Source of the DNA: Candidatus Poribacteria bacterium
GTDB lineage: Bacteria; Poribacteria; WGA-4E; WGA-3G
DNA: 64,000 nt
Direction of reading: 5' to 3'
NCBI GenBank assembly: GCA_022394755.1
Contig: JAGFCA010000020.1
Coordinates: 1 to 64,000 of the forward strand
Shown here: positions 33,803 to 43,650 of the stretch, piece after piece
Layout: every line of letters starts with the position of its first letter
Numbering within the stretch: position 1 is the first letter of the stretch
Program-made: the position numbers and the translations under genes
Notes under the pieces: model-generated
The model's input: the letters and a program-made list of their open reading frames with translations, nothing else
What the model was told of the DNA's origin: nothing
Database searches by the model: none

Positions 33803-36100
33803 TCAATAATTCAGTTTGTATAATAACTTCACATTTCTACCTGATTCTGGAATAATTGACTTGATTCTTGATAAATGGTCGTAGTAGGTGGTATTCAATA
33901 GATTTTCTATTTCAAAGACAAGCAAATTTTCTAACTGCCAAAATGGCAATATTACATAAAAACCTGCATCATGGACAATATATGAATCTGTTGGTGTTTC
34001 AAACTCTCCAAGTCGATTTTGACTTGCTGAGAAGCGGGTTGTTATATGAATGTTGAAAGGTGATAAGTTGTAATTTATAGCAACTTTTCCATTTAAAGGT
34101 GGAATTCTATCTAATGGTAAGCCTGATTCTTCATATTCACCTATAACGTAGCTCGTATCAGCGTGTATATTTAATTGTGGTAATAGATTTGCGTCAAACT
34201 GAATTTCAAAGCCATTCATTTGAACGTCAGTACCGGAGTATTGGTAAATCCACAACCATCCAGCAGATCCACTTCCCCATTCTTTCAAACCCGTATTTGT
34301 TGGAATTAGATATCCATTAATATAATTCTGATATAAAGCTAATTTCAGTTTTATGTAACTATTTGAGAATTCAGTGAAAATTTCGCCACCGGATCCGTTT
34401 TCAGATTCTAATTCAGCATTGCCAATTTCGTATGAATAAACTGCCAAATGAGGACCATCAGAGAAGAGTTCTTCTATACCGGGAGCCCGAAACGTCTTCA
34501 TAATTGTAACACCGATATCTAAATTATTCAGTAAATCGTAAATTCCAGAGACACCCATTGATAACCCGCCAAAATCTGTGCGTTTAACTGTTCCTGCTCG
34601 AATAACAATCCCAGGATTGAATGGTTCAGCTCGTCTAATGTCATAACGTAGTGAGCCTTGTAGTGTGAAGCGATCAATTTCGGTTTGATTCATGTAAAAC
34701 CCGGCTAAAGCGTATTCCCGTGTGTGTGGTGTCCAATAAAATCCACCTGTGGCATGATCACGAAATTCACCCCAGAGTCCAGCCACCATATTCTCAAATA
34801 GGTATGCCGTAGCAGTGAAGTTGTATGTAAGAACACCGAATTCAACACCAAGAGAACCGTTTGATTCAATTTCTTGATGTATATACTGTGTATATGAACT
34901 CTGAATTTTTAAAGATTTCATCCAATCATGATTTAGATTTAACTCCATATGCGTATCATAACGATGTCGATTAATTGAAACATCAACACCATCAATATGT
35001 CCTTCAGGAGAACCGGGCACACCGTATTCAGAATTGTATTGTCCTGCGGATGTTCCTATATATCCCCAAGGTCTAACAACGGATATTCCAGTAGTATAGT
35101 TTAGGTTTGAGAGTTGTGTGTTTTTAAGAATCCCGAGTGGTGTATGTGTATCCGATGCAGAACGACGGTTCCAGTCTATACTTGCAACCAAATTGCCAAG
35201 TGGTTGCATAAGTCGTGTGGTTGTTGTGAGACCAGAATTTACAGATTCCCCCTGCACCATCATTTTCATAGTTGTGTGTACGGGTATGAAATTGGGTATA
35301 CTGTTATTTCTTATATTAATAACGCCGCCTAAAGTACTTGAACCATATAGTAGGGATGCTGGACCTCGTGTAATTTCAATTCCTTCAGCAGAGGTAGGAT
35401 CTATTGCTACAGCGTGATCAGCACTTGAAGCGGATTTATCCCCTGTGCGTTCTCCATTTTCCAGGATAAGAAGTCTGTCTCCTCCCAATCCTCTAATGAC
35501 AGGTCTGGAGACAGCACGTCCCATTGTTCTTTGAGAGATGCCAGCTTCTTTTGATAAAGTCTGTCCAATTGTCATTCCTATTTTTTTATCAATATCTGTT
35601 TCATTCAGTAGAATATCTGAGGTCTTCTTATATTGATAGTACGGAATTATTGAATCGTATACATTAATTGTTTTCAGAAGCAGAATTTGACTTTTTAGTT
35701 CAATCTGCAGATAAGGAGTTGATGTATTAACTTTTACATTTTGTTCAAGTGTGTCATATTTTTCTTTTGTAAATTGAAGAGTGTATTCACCTTTTGTCAA
35801 TCCTAAGAACTGGAACTGTCCTTCAGAATCTGTGTATACAGTCTGGTCTTTTCCAATGATCTGTATTTTTACATAAGCCACACGTGTGCGACTCTGGATA
35901 TCTATTACTTCACCTTGTAGCTGAAAATCTTTTACCTGATTATTTTCCGCATCTATACTCCCCAAAATACTACAAAAGCTAACCGTTAATAAAAAAATAT
36001 TGGTGTACTTATGTAGCACACCAATATTTGAAAACATACAGCGACATATAGAATTTATAGTCTTTGTAGTTAGAAATTCAGGTATTGTAATCACTTTCAA
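33803..36100 (-). CDS. TonB-dependent receptor, ZnuD-like
   Basis: A 765-residue outer-membrane receptor. A carboxypeptidase-regulatory-like domain (about residues 60-140, FQLQGEVIDIQSRTRVAYVK) precedes a plug with IRGLGGDRLLILENGERTGD, SASSADHAVAIDPTSAEGIE and ITRGPASLLYGSSTLGGVIN, typical of zinc-type receptors. A barrel ends in VKLLYKLNY. The TTG at 36100 overlaps the stop of the upstream lipoprotein gene (TTGA) and has AAGG before it; an ATG at 36037 is an alternative. The N-terminal coding region contains a strong terminator-like hairpin. Metal specificity is inferred from plug similarity and from His-rich neighbours. Confidence 0.88.
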   Translation of the reverse strand: MKVITIPEFLTTKTINSICRCMFSNIGVLHKYTNIFLLTVSFCSILGSIDAENNQVKDFQLQGEVIDIQSRTRVAYVKIQIIGKDQTVYTDSEGQFQFLGLTKGEYTLQFTKEKYDTLEQNVKVNTSTPYLQIELKSQILLLKTINVYDSIIPYYQYKKTSDILLNETDIDKKIGMTIGQTLSKEAGISQRTMGRAVSRPVIRGLGGDRLLILENGERTGDKSASSADHAVAIDPTSAEGIEITRGPASLLYGSSTLGGVINIRNNSIPNFIPVHTTMKMMVQGESVNSGLTTTTRLMQPLGNLVASIDWNRRSASDTHTPLGILKNTQLSNLNYTTGISVVRPWGYIGTSAGQYNSEYGVPGSPEGHIDGVDVSINRHRYDTHMELNLNHDWMKSLKIQSSYTQYIHQEIESNGSLGVEFGVLTYNFTATAYLFENMVAGLWGEFRDHATGGFYWTPHTREYALAGFYMNQTEIDRFTLQGSLRYDIRRAEPFNPGIVIRAGTVKRTDFGGLSMGVSGIYDLLNNLDIGVTIMKTFRAPGIEELFSDGPHLAVYSYEIGNAELESENGSGGEIFTEFSNSYIKLKLALYQNYINGYLIPTNTGLKEWGSGSAGWLWIYQYSGTDVQMNGFEIQFDANLLPQLNIHADTSYVIGEYEESGLPLDRIPPLNGKVAINYNLSPFNIHITTRFSASQNRLGEFETPTDSYIVHDAGFYVILPFWQLENLLVFEIENLLNTTYYDHLSRIKSIIPESGRNVKLLYKLNY
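35991..36028 (-). terminator. Terminator-like hairpin inside the receptor start region
   Basis: On the minus strand AATATTGGTGT (36028-36018) pairs with ACACCAATATT (36006-35996), an 11-bp stem extended by G-U, C-G and T-A pairs around a short loop, and a run of T follows directly. It lies 70-110 bases into the receptor frame, in the signal peptide region. In structure it is a rho-independent terminator or attenuator. Confidence 0.6.
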
Positions 36101-36663
36101 TTAACCTTGACCGGAATTAATAGAGCAGCCGAGAAGTCTGCATGACCACCATGTAAAAGCTGAAGCTTTATTTCTGTAGAGCCTTGGTTCAAACCAATAA
36201 CTTCAAAACTGTAAAGTCCATGTTCGTCATGTTCTTCATCTTCATCATGATCTTCATCTTCATCAGACAAGTGAATCTCAATGATGTTTGAATCATATTC
36301 TGTTAAAGACAATGACAAAGCATCATCTTCATCTTCCTCATGCTCATCATCATGTTCTTCATGTTGTATTTCTTCTTTATGATCATTAAGAAACACTACC
36401 TCTACGACAATTTCCTCTCCAGCGGAAACAGTGAGACCGCCGGTATGATTCCCTTGAAATTGTTCATAGACATCAACTTCGTCCACTTTAAGGACAAATC
36501 CATCAGCATCAACATGTTCTGATTCTTCTTCGTCATGTTCATCTACAATCGGATTACTATCTTCACCACAAGCAACCATAAAAGACATTGCCGCGATAAT
36601 TGCGACTAAAAGTAAATGAGTAAGGGTAACAGAAAAAACGCGGTCAAAAAACTTCGAATTCAT
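36097..36663 (-). CDS. His/Asp/Glu-rich lipoprotein, probable metal binder
   Basis: A 188-residue lipoprotein. ATG 36663 has TTTGGAG upstream; the signal peptide ends in a lipobox MVAC with Cys32. Acidic, His-rich clusters follow (DEHDEEESEHVDADG, HEEHDDEHEEDEDD, DEDEDHDEDEEHDEHG), set into a beta-rich domain ending LLIPVKVN. Such clusters bind zinc or other divalent cations. The gene overlaps the ZnuD-like receptor (stop TGA and TTG start share bases), so the two products are coupled. A periplasm-side metal relay to or from the receptor is likely. Confidence 0.82.
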   Translation of the reverse strand: MNSKFFDRVFSVTLTHLLLVAIIAAMSFMVACGEDSNPIVDEHDEEESEHVDADGFVLKVDEVDVYEQFQGNHTGGLTVSAGEEIVVEVVFLNDHKEEIQHEEHDDEHEEDEDDALSLSLTEYDSNIIEIHLSDEDEDHDEDEEHDEHGLYSFEVIGLNQGSTEIKLQLLHGGHADFSAALLIPVKVN

Positions 36664-37147
36664 TATATTATTCTCCAAATATTATATATAAATCTATAAA
36701 TTATAGTGGTTCCAGAATGTATCTATGAGTAAGTAGATTGTTAAATATAGAACATTAATTGTTGGAACCGATTAGATATACCAATCCTAATGAGATTTGA
36801 CAAGAAAATGAAACGGCAGAGTGATTTAGCAAAGTCCCTTACACCACTGTTGATGTGAATTACACCAGAGTGTGTGGATTCATTGTCATACCGTATCTAT
36901 CTTAGCTAATCTTTAGAAAATCTCAACTATATAAGAATTGGAATTCTAAAGTTCTAATCATCAAATAGTAAGTCTATATGTTCTGTCCGATGGACATTTC
37001 AAACTAAACTTACATAATTCCTTAAGTAAAAATGTCGGTAATCCTCATTTTCCCATACCTGGTAGGTGCGGTTTCTAACCACCCTGATTCTTTATCTAAA
37101 ATTACCGAATTAAAAAATAATCTTCATCATCTTTTTTAGGAATATAA
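36664..37147. other. Gap in the metal locus with a decayed repeat
   Basis: These 484 bases have no credible gene. At about 37061-37080 a GGTAGGTGCGGTTTCTAACC string recurs in decayed form near 1458 (GTGCGGTTAGGAAAC). A clear Zur-type box was looked for and not found. Confidence 0.4.
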
Positions 37148-37471
37148 TTATGAGATTGAAATGGAGAATATAGGAGGAGCTCTACAATGTGTGTTGGACT
37201 GAAGACGAATTGGATGGATATCAACTTTATGCTGCGAAATAGGTACATAGCAAAAAGAGGGAGGGACTATTGAAAACGTGTTTACTTCAATAGTGTTATT
37301 ATTCTGTGTGAACATACACGCAGAACAGTCTTTATGTAAATGTATTGTTTCAGCATGGTCATCATGACTATCATCGTGAGTGTGTAAGAGATGTGAAAAA
37401 CCTAAAAGGACAGAATAAATTAATAAAACACAAACGATTAAGTATTTGGACCAACCAATATTATGAAACAA
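37148..37471 (-). CDS. Small His-rich membrane or exported protein
   Basis: A 107-residue protein starting at TTG 37471 with AGGG upstream. An N-terminal hydrophobic helix (about residues 8-28, YLIVCVLLIYSVLLGF) precedes HTHDDSHDDHAETIHLHKDC and SACMF. The His-Asp stretch and C-x-x-C pair resemble small proteins found beside zinc or copper uptake systems. It is in the same direction as the lipoprotein and ZnuD-like receptor, 484 bases upstream. Metal sensing or periplasmic buffering is the likely role. The start is not certain. Confidence 0.6.
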   Translation of the reverse strand: MFHNIGWSKYLIVCVLLIYSVLLGFSHLLHTHDDSHDDHAETIHLHKDCSACMFTQNNNTIEVNTFSIVPPSFCYVPISQHKVDIHPIRLQSNTHCRAPPIFSISIS

Positions 37472-37538
37472 AGTCTTACCCTAATAGATATCCAAGTATA
37501 ATATTGTCAGTTTCCATATTAGACCGACATTCTATATA

Positions 37539-39443
37539 CTATTTTGAAATTACCGTTTGCAATTGAGGCAATTCAGGATAATTTCCTCTTGCATTACGCC
37601 ATGCCAGTATGCCTTCAATAATCATCCACGCTTGTAATGATTCTACTACGATTCCGAATCCAAATAATAGATAATTCCCATTTGCTAACCATCCGGTCTC
37701 TGGAGCAAACATTTGGTGTAACATTGCCCAAGCGGGCATAATGAGCATGACAACCATCGGTAGGAATGCAAACCATATTGGTTTATTACGTCTGATCAGA
37801 TAAAAGACAATAACCATAAATGCCAATCCAGCCAATAATTGATTTGTTGCCCCGAATAACGGCCAGAGGGTTAATCCACCACTTCCAGGTCCTTTTGCTC
37901 CTTGTAGTAATGCGACTGCTGCTGCAATGAGTAAGGCGAAGCCAGTGGCAATATAACGATTAGTTAATGGTTTGATGTTTGCTGTTGTAGCAATTTCATG
38001 AATTACATAACGTTGCAACCGTGTTGCAGTATCAAGAGTTGTTGCTGCGAAACTTGCGACAAGTACTGCCATAATTGCGATACCCATTTTTAGAGGTATT
38101 CCAAGAGATGTCAGAAAATTTCCACCACCGTCAACAAAAGCACTCACTTTTTCTTTGAGTCCATGACTACCCCAACTGCCAACTACTTCTGTTGTCCCGT
38201 CAGCTTTTGTGACTGTAGAAGTGGTAGCGTACCGTGTTCTCCATGCATCTTGTTGGGTTACTGCTTCAGTACTTCCTGCCTTGAGGATTGGTTGAAAGGT
38301 GTATCCTGCAGCACTATTTGGATCTGGAGTACGGTCAAATACCCCCATCCCAATTCCTGCACAACATGCAATTATGACGACAACTGCCAATCCTCCCTCA
38401 AGTAGCATTGCACCGTAACCGACATACTGTGCATCCCCTTCGGAGGCAATCTGTTTGCTTGAAGTACCGGAACTAACCATGCAGTGGAAACCACTGACCG
38501 CCCCACATGCAATTGTTATGAAAAGGAACGGCCAAATTGGAGGAGCATCTGCAGGAATATCGGAAGCTACAGCGGGTGCTGAGGAGAATAAATTTGCTTG
38601 ACCTGTAAACCCTGCAACGGCTAAACCGAGTACAAGTAGTACTAATGCTAAGACTAATTCATGGCTATTTATGAAATCTCGAGGTTGGAGGAGGGTCCAC
38701 ACGGGAAGTACTGATGCAATAAAGCAGTATACAAAAAGTACTAATGTCCATATCACTACAACGTTTAGGTAAGTTTGTCCAAGTAGAGGGATACCGAACC
38801 AAGCTCCAATGTCAATTGGAATGATGTATGCTCCAACTGCCATGGCAACATACATTATGCCGAGTGCAATGATAGATGGTATGAGAATGTTTCCACCCCT
38901 ACGATATATCCAAACTCCTATGATGATTGCGAGCGGTATTTCAACCCAGACAGAAAGGACTGATTCAGGATAATATGAAAAGATGAGGGCAATGACCAAT
39001 CCGAAGATTGCGAGTACAATGGTCAACCCCATAAAGAGTACAATGAGAAATAGAAACTTAGCGCGAGGACCGATCATCCTGCCGGCAACTTCACCGACAC
39101 TTTGTCCTCGATTACGGAGGGAAACAACGAGCGCACCAAAATCATGAACTGCGCCAATAAAAACCGAACCGATTACCACCCAAAGGAGTGCGGGTAACCA
39201 TCCCCAAAAGACAGCAATTGCTGGACCAACGATTGGTCCAGTTCCTGCTATACTGGTGAAATGATGTCCGAAAATGACTTCCTTTTTTGTAGGCACATAA
39301 TCAACATCATCTTTTAATTCTTGACTTGGAACTTTTGCTTGTGGGTCTAACCCAAAAATCTTTCTTGCAAGCCACTTACCGTAGGTATGATAGGCAACGA
39401 TGAAGCCGACAAAACTTAATACGGCTATAAAAAGTGTACTCAT
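37539..39443 (-). CDS. cstA: CstA family peptide/pyruvate transporter
   Basis: A 634-residue membrane protein with many hydrophobic segments. The N-terminal motif FGHHFTSIAGTGPIVGPAIA is the CstA hallmark, followed by SVFIGAVHDFGALVVSLRNR and SGFHCMVSSGTSSKQIASE. The family takes up peptides or pyruvate during carbon starvation. It lies 50 bases after xylose isomerase and may be read from the same promoter. Length fits the family. Confidence 0.93.
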   Translation of the reverse strand: MSTLFIAVLSFVGFIVAYHTYGKWLARKIFGLDPQAKVPSQELKDDVDYVPTKKEVIFGHHFTSIAGTGPIVGPAIAVFWGWLPALLWVVIGSVFIGAVHDFGALVVSLRNRGQSVGEVAGRMIGPRAKFLFLIVLFMGLTIVLAIFGLVIALIFSYYPESVLSVWVEIPLAIIIGVWIYRRGGNILIPSIIALGIMYVAMAVGAYIIPIDIGAWFGIPLLGQTYLNVVVIWTLVLFVYCFIASVLPVWTLLQPRDFINSHELVLALVLLVLGLAVAGFTGQANLFSSAPAVASDIPADAPPIWPFLFITIACGAVSGFHCMVSSGTSSKQIASEGDAQYVGYGAMLLEGGLAVVVIIACCAGIGMGVFDRTPDPNSAAGYTFQPILKAGSTEAVTQQDAWRTRYATTSTVTKADGTTEVVGSWGSHGLKEKVSAFVDGGGNFLTSLGIPLKMGIAIMAVLVASFAATTLDTATRLQRYVIHEIATTANIKPLTNRYIATGFALLIAAAVALLQGAKGPGSGGLTLWPLFGATNQLLAGLAFMVIVFYLIRRNKPIWFAFLPMVVMLIMPAWAMLHQMFAPETGWLANGNYLLFGFGIVVESLQAWMIIEGILAWRNARGNYPELPQLQTVISK

Positions 39444-39493
39444 AGGGGATATTCCAACTATTCAATCCTGTATAGTGGATACCATTTATAGAG

Positions 39494-40663
39494 TTATCTG
39501 ACGCCGGTTAAAACCTCAAATGTAAGTTGATCTAACTTTTCATACCCAAGACCTACTTGAGCGATTTTATCTGGTTGGAAGTCGATATTTCTTAGTTTCG
39601 AAGTATTTTCTGCACTATAGTTTGCCATGATAGATTCCAGTTCAGGATCTCTTGAGCGTAGTTCAGAGATTATCCCTTGGATTTCAGCGTCATCATTGAA
39701 ACGTTGTGCTTTTTCTTTTAGAATGAGATAACTCCGCATACAACCAGCAGCGAAATCCCAAACACCTTGTTCATCTTCTGTACGGTAGGCATGTGCGTCA
39801 AAATGTCTGTTTCCGTCCCAGTTGACATCCTCAAGGAATTTTACGAGGAAGAAAGCGGATTTAATGTTCTCCGATCCGAAACGAAGGTCTTGGTCAAAAC
39901 GACTCATTTTCTGATCATTGAGGTCAATGTGGAAAAGTTTACCTGACTCATAGGCTTGTGCCACACCATGTAAGAAACTCAAACCCGCCATTGTTTCATG
40001 AGCAAATTCAGGGTTAACACCTACCATTTCAGGATGTTCAAGAGTTTCAATGAAATGAAGCATATGACCAGTAGTAGGTAAATATATATCCCCACGAGGT
40101 TCGTTGGGTTTTGCTTCTAATGCGAATTTCAGATCATACCCTTGGTCTTTTACATAATGTGTAAAATAGTTCATCGCTTCACGGTTCCATTTAACTGTAT
40201 CGGGACCGTCTTTAGCAGCATCAACTTCAGCACCTTCGCGACCACCCCAAAACACATAAACCGATGCTCCGAGTTCAACACCAAGATCAATAGCGTTTAA
40301 CGTTTTCTGTATAGCAAAAGCTCTAACTTTAGGATTGTTAGAAGTGAAGGCTCCATCTTTAAAAATTGGATGGTAGAATAGGTTAGTAGTAGCCATTGGA
40401 ACTTTCATTCCATGGTCATTTAGTGCCTTTTTGAATTCACTTACAATCTTGTCTCGTTCTGCAGCAGTGGCGTCAAATGGCACAAGGTCATTATCGTGTA
40501 AGTTAACACCGTATGCTCCTAATTCACTTAACTTTTGAACACTATAGGTAGGCTTTAAGGTAGGTCTAACAACATCTCCGAAAGGATCTCTGCCGGGGTT
40601 TCCAACTGTCCATAACCCGAAGGTAAATTTATGCTCAGGTTTGGGCAGATACTGATCTGACAT
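39494..40663 (-). CDS. xylA: Xylose isomerase (class I)
   Basis: A 389-residue TIM-barrel enzyme interconverting xylose and xylulose (also glucose and fructose). Signatures: [15 protein letters not shown] at the N-terminus, [14 protein letters not shown] with catalytic His (about residue 56), [10 protein letters not shown] (about 138), [11 protein letters not shown] with metal-binding Glu, [23 protein letters not shown] and [11 protein letters not shown]. Length fits the shorter actinobacterial-type class. AGGAG lies before the ATG, and a good sigma70 promoter lies upstream. Confidence 0.95.
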   Translation of the reverse strand: MSDQYLPKPEHKFTFGLWTVGNPGRDPFGDVVRPTLKPTYSVQKLSELGAYGVNLHDNDLVPFDATAAERDKIVSEFKKALNDHGMKVPMATTNLFYHPIFKDGAFTSNNPKVRAFAIQKTLNAIDLGVELGASVYVFWGGREGAEVDAAKDGPDTVKWNREAMNYFTHYVKDQGYDLKFALEAKPNEPRGDIYLPTTGHMLHFIETLEHPEMVGVNPEFAHETMAGLSFLHGVAQAYESGKLFHIDLNDQKMSRFDQDLRFGSENIKSAFFLVKFLEDVNWDGNRHFDAHAYRTEDEQGVWDFAAGCMRSYLILKEKAQRFNDDAEIQGIISELRSRDPELESIMANYSAENTSKLRNIDFQPDKIAQVGLGYEKLDQLTFEVLTGVR

Positions 40664-40695
40664 GCATTATCTCCTAAATGAAATCTCTTTGCTAA

Positions 40696-40725
40696 ATTAT
40701 AACATAACTAAACCCAATATTGCAA
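40696..40725 (-). promoter_or_regulatory. Sigma70-type promoter of xylA
   Basis: Minus strand TTGCAA (40725-40720), 18-bp spacer, TATAAT (40701-40696), about 33 bases before the start. It probably drives xylA and cstA. Confidence 0.65.
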
Positions 40726-40862
40726 CTATTTAAGCTATGTATGGCTTAGGAATTCTACCATTGCAACAAGAAATTATCAGGTTTAGGTAAGACAATGTAT
40801 GAAGTTTTTGAAATAATTTATTGGGGGTGTAATCCTCTGAATTAGATAAGGGTCAAGACAAA

Positions 40863-42188
40863 TCATGAACCAAGGTGATTATCGATCTGTTTGAGGACAG
40901 TCTCATAATCTGCTTCTAATTCATGGGGTAAATTCAGATAAGTGGGTGGTGGTTGGTTTGAAATTACATTATGGTATCCAACTTTGAAGTCAGGAAATTT
41001 GAGTCCGTTTGCTGTGGAAATAACGATGACTCTATCATCAGGTTGTATCTGTTTCCGTTCAACCATCTTGATTAAAACAGCCAATGCAACACCAGTATGT
41101 GGACAGTTGAATAAACCAGTTCTATCAGCTCTTGCTGCGGCATCGGCTAATTCTTCTTCAGTTGCCTGATCAACAATACCATCGAACTCTTTCAATATTC
41201 GTATTGCTCGATGGATAGAGACAGGATTGCCAATTTGTATAGCAGTTGCTTGGGTGGATTGTGCAGTGATTGCCTTAAATTCAGTAAAATCTGTTTGATA
41301 ACTCCTGTAAAGTGGATTTGCCCGTTCTGCTTGTGCACAAGCTATTCTTGGAAGTTTATCAATAATTCCTAATTCACGCATCATAAGAAAACCTAATCCG
41401 AGAGCAGAGACGTTACCGAGATTTCCACCGGGTATAATTATCCAATCTGGGATCTTCCAATTAAACTGTTGTAGGATTTCCATGCTAATTGTTTTTTGAC
41501 CTTCTATTCTCAATGAGTTGATAGAATTAGCAAGATAAAATTCTTTCCTTGCAGCGAGTTTTTGTACGATAGCCATACATCCATCAAAATCAGTTTCAAG
41601 AGAGAGAGTCAGGGCACCATTAGCAATTGGCTGGATAAGTTGTTCCCGTGTGACTTTTTCTTTCGGAAGAAGGATAATTGCGGGTATCCCTGCAGCGGAA
41701 GCATAAGCTGCTAATGAAGCGGATGTATCGCCAGTTGATGCACACATGACAGCGCGTATGTCACCTGACTCTCTCATAATCTGGTTTACCATAGAAACTA
41801 AAACAGTCATCCCAAGATCCTTGAATGAACCAGTGTGGCTGTTTCCACACTGCTTAATCCACAAGTCAGTAAGCCCGAGTTGATCCCCGAACCGTTCTGC
41901 CCAAAATAGATTTGTTCCACCTTCATACATTGAGATGATATTCTCATTATCTATAATAGGACAAACGAGTTCTTTTTTTCCCCAGACACCACTTCCATAG
42001 GGATATTCTGTCCGCATATAACGTTGTTCGAAGAGGGTTTTCCAATCTTCTGGACTTCGTTGTTTTAATGCATCCATGTTGTGTTTGACTTGTAAAAGTC
42101 CGTCACAATTCTTACAACGATATATAATTTCGTTGAGTGGATAGGTGCATCCTAATTCACACTCAAACCATGCATCGTAATTCATCAT
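40863..42188 (-). CDS. thrC: Threonine synthase
   Basis: A 441-residue PLP enzyme making threonine from O-phosphohomoserine. The N-terminus has a CELGCTYP and CKNC zinc-ribbon-like start. The PLP lysine is in HTGSFKDLGMTV (about residue 117), followed by MCASTGDTSASLAAYASAAG and the PLP phosphate loop IPGGNLGNVSALG. ATG 42188 overlaps the stop of scpB as ATGA. This places it at the end of an operon with chromosome-segregation genes. Confidence 0.95.
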   Translation of the reverse strand: MMNYDAWFECELGCTYPLNEIIYRCKNCDGLLQVKHNMDALKQRSPEDWKTLFEQRYMRTEYPYGSGVWGKKELVCPIIDNENIISMYEGGTNLFWAERFGDQLGLTDLWIKQCGNSHTGSFKDLGMTVLVSMVNQIMRESGDIRAVMCASTGDTSASLAAYASAAGIPAIILLPKEKVTREQLIQPIANGALTLSLETDFDGCMAIVQKLAARKEFYLANSINSLRIEGQKTISMEILQQFNWKIPDWIIIPGGNLGNVSALGLGFLMMRELGIIDKLPRIACAQAERANPLYRSYQTDFTEFKAITAQSTQATAIQIGNPVSIHRAIRILKEFDGIVDQATEEELADAAARADRTGLFNCPHTGVALAVLIKMVERKQIQPDDRVIVISTANGLKFPDFKVGYHNVISNQPPPTYLNLPHELEADYETVLKQIDNHLGS

Positions 42189-42817
42189 TCTAATTCCTCT
42201 TGAACTGCGTTTATACTCTCAATGTTATTGGCAGATGGAAGAAGTTGCTCTATTTCCTCAAGTGATGGCAATTCAGACTTATCTTTCAATCCAAATTGTT
42301 GAAGGAATGTATCTGTTGTAGAGAACAATAATGAGCGTCCAGCCCCCTCTTTCCTACCAGATACACATACAAGATCTTTTTCAACGAGTGCATTAATCAC
42401 ACTATCACTATTAACCCCTCGTATATTAGCAACATCGGACCGTGTGATGGGTTGTTTATATGCAACAATAGCGAGGGTCTCAAGTGCTGAAGGAGAAAGT
42501 GTCACACGCACTTGTTGTATATAAAACTTCCGTATCCAATCGGAATACTCAGGCTTTGAACAAATTTGAAAGCCGTTAGCAATTTCAATCAAATGGAAAC
42601 TTCTGTCCATTTCTTGATATTCATACTGTAACTTTGTAAGTGCTTTCCGTATATCCCGTATATTTGTATTCGGAATGGCATGTTGAAACTGTTTTAATGT
42701 TATTGGTTCACTTGCAGCAAACAGTATGGCTTCCAATATAGATTTAAGAGTCTCAATTTTCTCTGAATCGTGTTTGGATGTTTGTTCTTCAGAATCTTGT
42801 AATACTTCGGTTTCCAT
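42185..42817 (-). CDS. scpB: Segregation and condensation protein B
   Basis: A 210-residue protein with the winged-helix ScpB signature: LKSILEAILFAASEPITLKQ, LETLAIVAYKQPITRSDVAN (about residues 115-135) and RGVNSDSVINALVEKDLV. It forms the ScpAB part of the SMC condensin. The gene lies 14 bases after scpA and overlaps thrC, so the three are co-transcribed. Confidence 0.93.
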   Translation of the reverse strand: METEVLQDSEEQTSKHDSEKIETLKSILEAILFAASEPITLKQFQHAIPNTNIRDIRKALTKLQYEYQEMDRSFHLIEIANGFQICSKPEYSDWIRKFYIQQVRVTLSPSALETLAIVAYKQPITRSDVANIRGVNSDSVINALVEKDLVCVSGRKEGAGRSLLFSTTDTFLQQFGLKDKSELPSLEEIEQLLPSANNIESINAVQEELE

Positions 42818-42831
42818 AACAATCCCTGTTT

Positions 42832-43629
42832 TTATGAAGTTGTGGTGGAATCTTCTTTATCCATCGCCTTCACTATGTAAATACTTTCAAACAAGCCAGT
42901 TTGTACTGTGACGATTTTTCCTACTCGTATGAGTTCTAATACAGCCAAGAATGTAACAATGAGGTTAATCTTTCCAGAAGTGTATGGAAATAGTTCTTCA
43001 AAGAGCAGTTGATCTGAAGATTCTAATTGGTTTTCAATGAAAGATATTTTTTCTTCAACCGTAAAAGTCTCCTCTTCGATTGTATGTATTTCCTCATCAG
43101 GTTCATCATGTGAGATTTGGTCATTTATATTTTTGAATGCTGTAAGTAGATCAAAGAGAGTTGCTTTAATCTCATAGGTACGCGTTTCTTGAAGTTCACT
43201 ATGAATGTTAGAACTTCTGTTGAAAATAGATGTACGTCGTTCAGCATATACATCTAACACCTGTGCAGCTTCTTTATATCGTTTGTATTCCAGTAGTTGT
43301 TGTACAAGCTGTTCTTGGTTTCCAATAGGATTGTCTGGGATAGGGACAACTTGTGGTAGAATGCTCTGTGATTTAATATGTAATAAAGTCGCTGCCATCA
43401 CCAAGAAATCAGATGCAACGTCTAAATCTAACTGTTCCATTAGATTGACATATTCCAAATATCGATCAGTTATTTGAGCGATTTGGATGTCATATATATC
43501 CATTTCCTCTGATTTAATCAGATGAAGCAGCAGATCAAGCGGTCCCTCAAACACATCAAGCTTGACAGAATAGATCGGATGTTGAACTGTATTAGTAGTA
43601 GGTGAATCTGTTATGGCTGTATTGTTCAT
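42832..43629 (-). CDS. scpA: Segregation and condensation protein A
   Basis: A 265-residue kleisin. The N-terminus YSVKLDVFEGPLDLLLHLIK and IAQITDRYLEYVNLMEQLDL is diagnostic; the C-terminal winged helix (VTFLAVLELIRVGKIVTVQ) binds the SMC head. It bridges the two SMC heads with ScpB. It is followed by scpB after 14 bases. Confidence 0.94.
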   Translation of the reverse strand: MNNTAITDSPTTNTVQHPIYSVKLDVFEGPLDLLLHLIKSEEMDIYDIQIAQITDRYLEYVNLMEQLDLDVASDFLVMAATLLHIKSQSILPQVVPIPDNPIGNQEQLVQQLLEYKRYKEAAQVLDVYAERRTSIFNRSSNIHSELQETRTYEIKATLFDLLTAFKNINDQISHDEPDEEIHTIEEETFTVEEKISFIENQLESSDQLLFEELFPYTSGKINLIVTFLAVLELIRVGKIVTVQTGLFESIYIVKAMDKEDSTTTS

Positions 43630-43650
43630 TCTTTTTTGATTTAGAATTAC

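Noticed and set aside
36340-36522. Plus-strand ORF over the His-rich lipoprotein
   Set aside because: Antisense shadow of the lipoprotein gene.
36664-37147. Zur-type box for the metal locus
   Set aside because: No AT-rich dyad of the expected size is convincing; the gap shows only repeat remnants.
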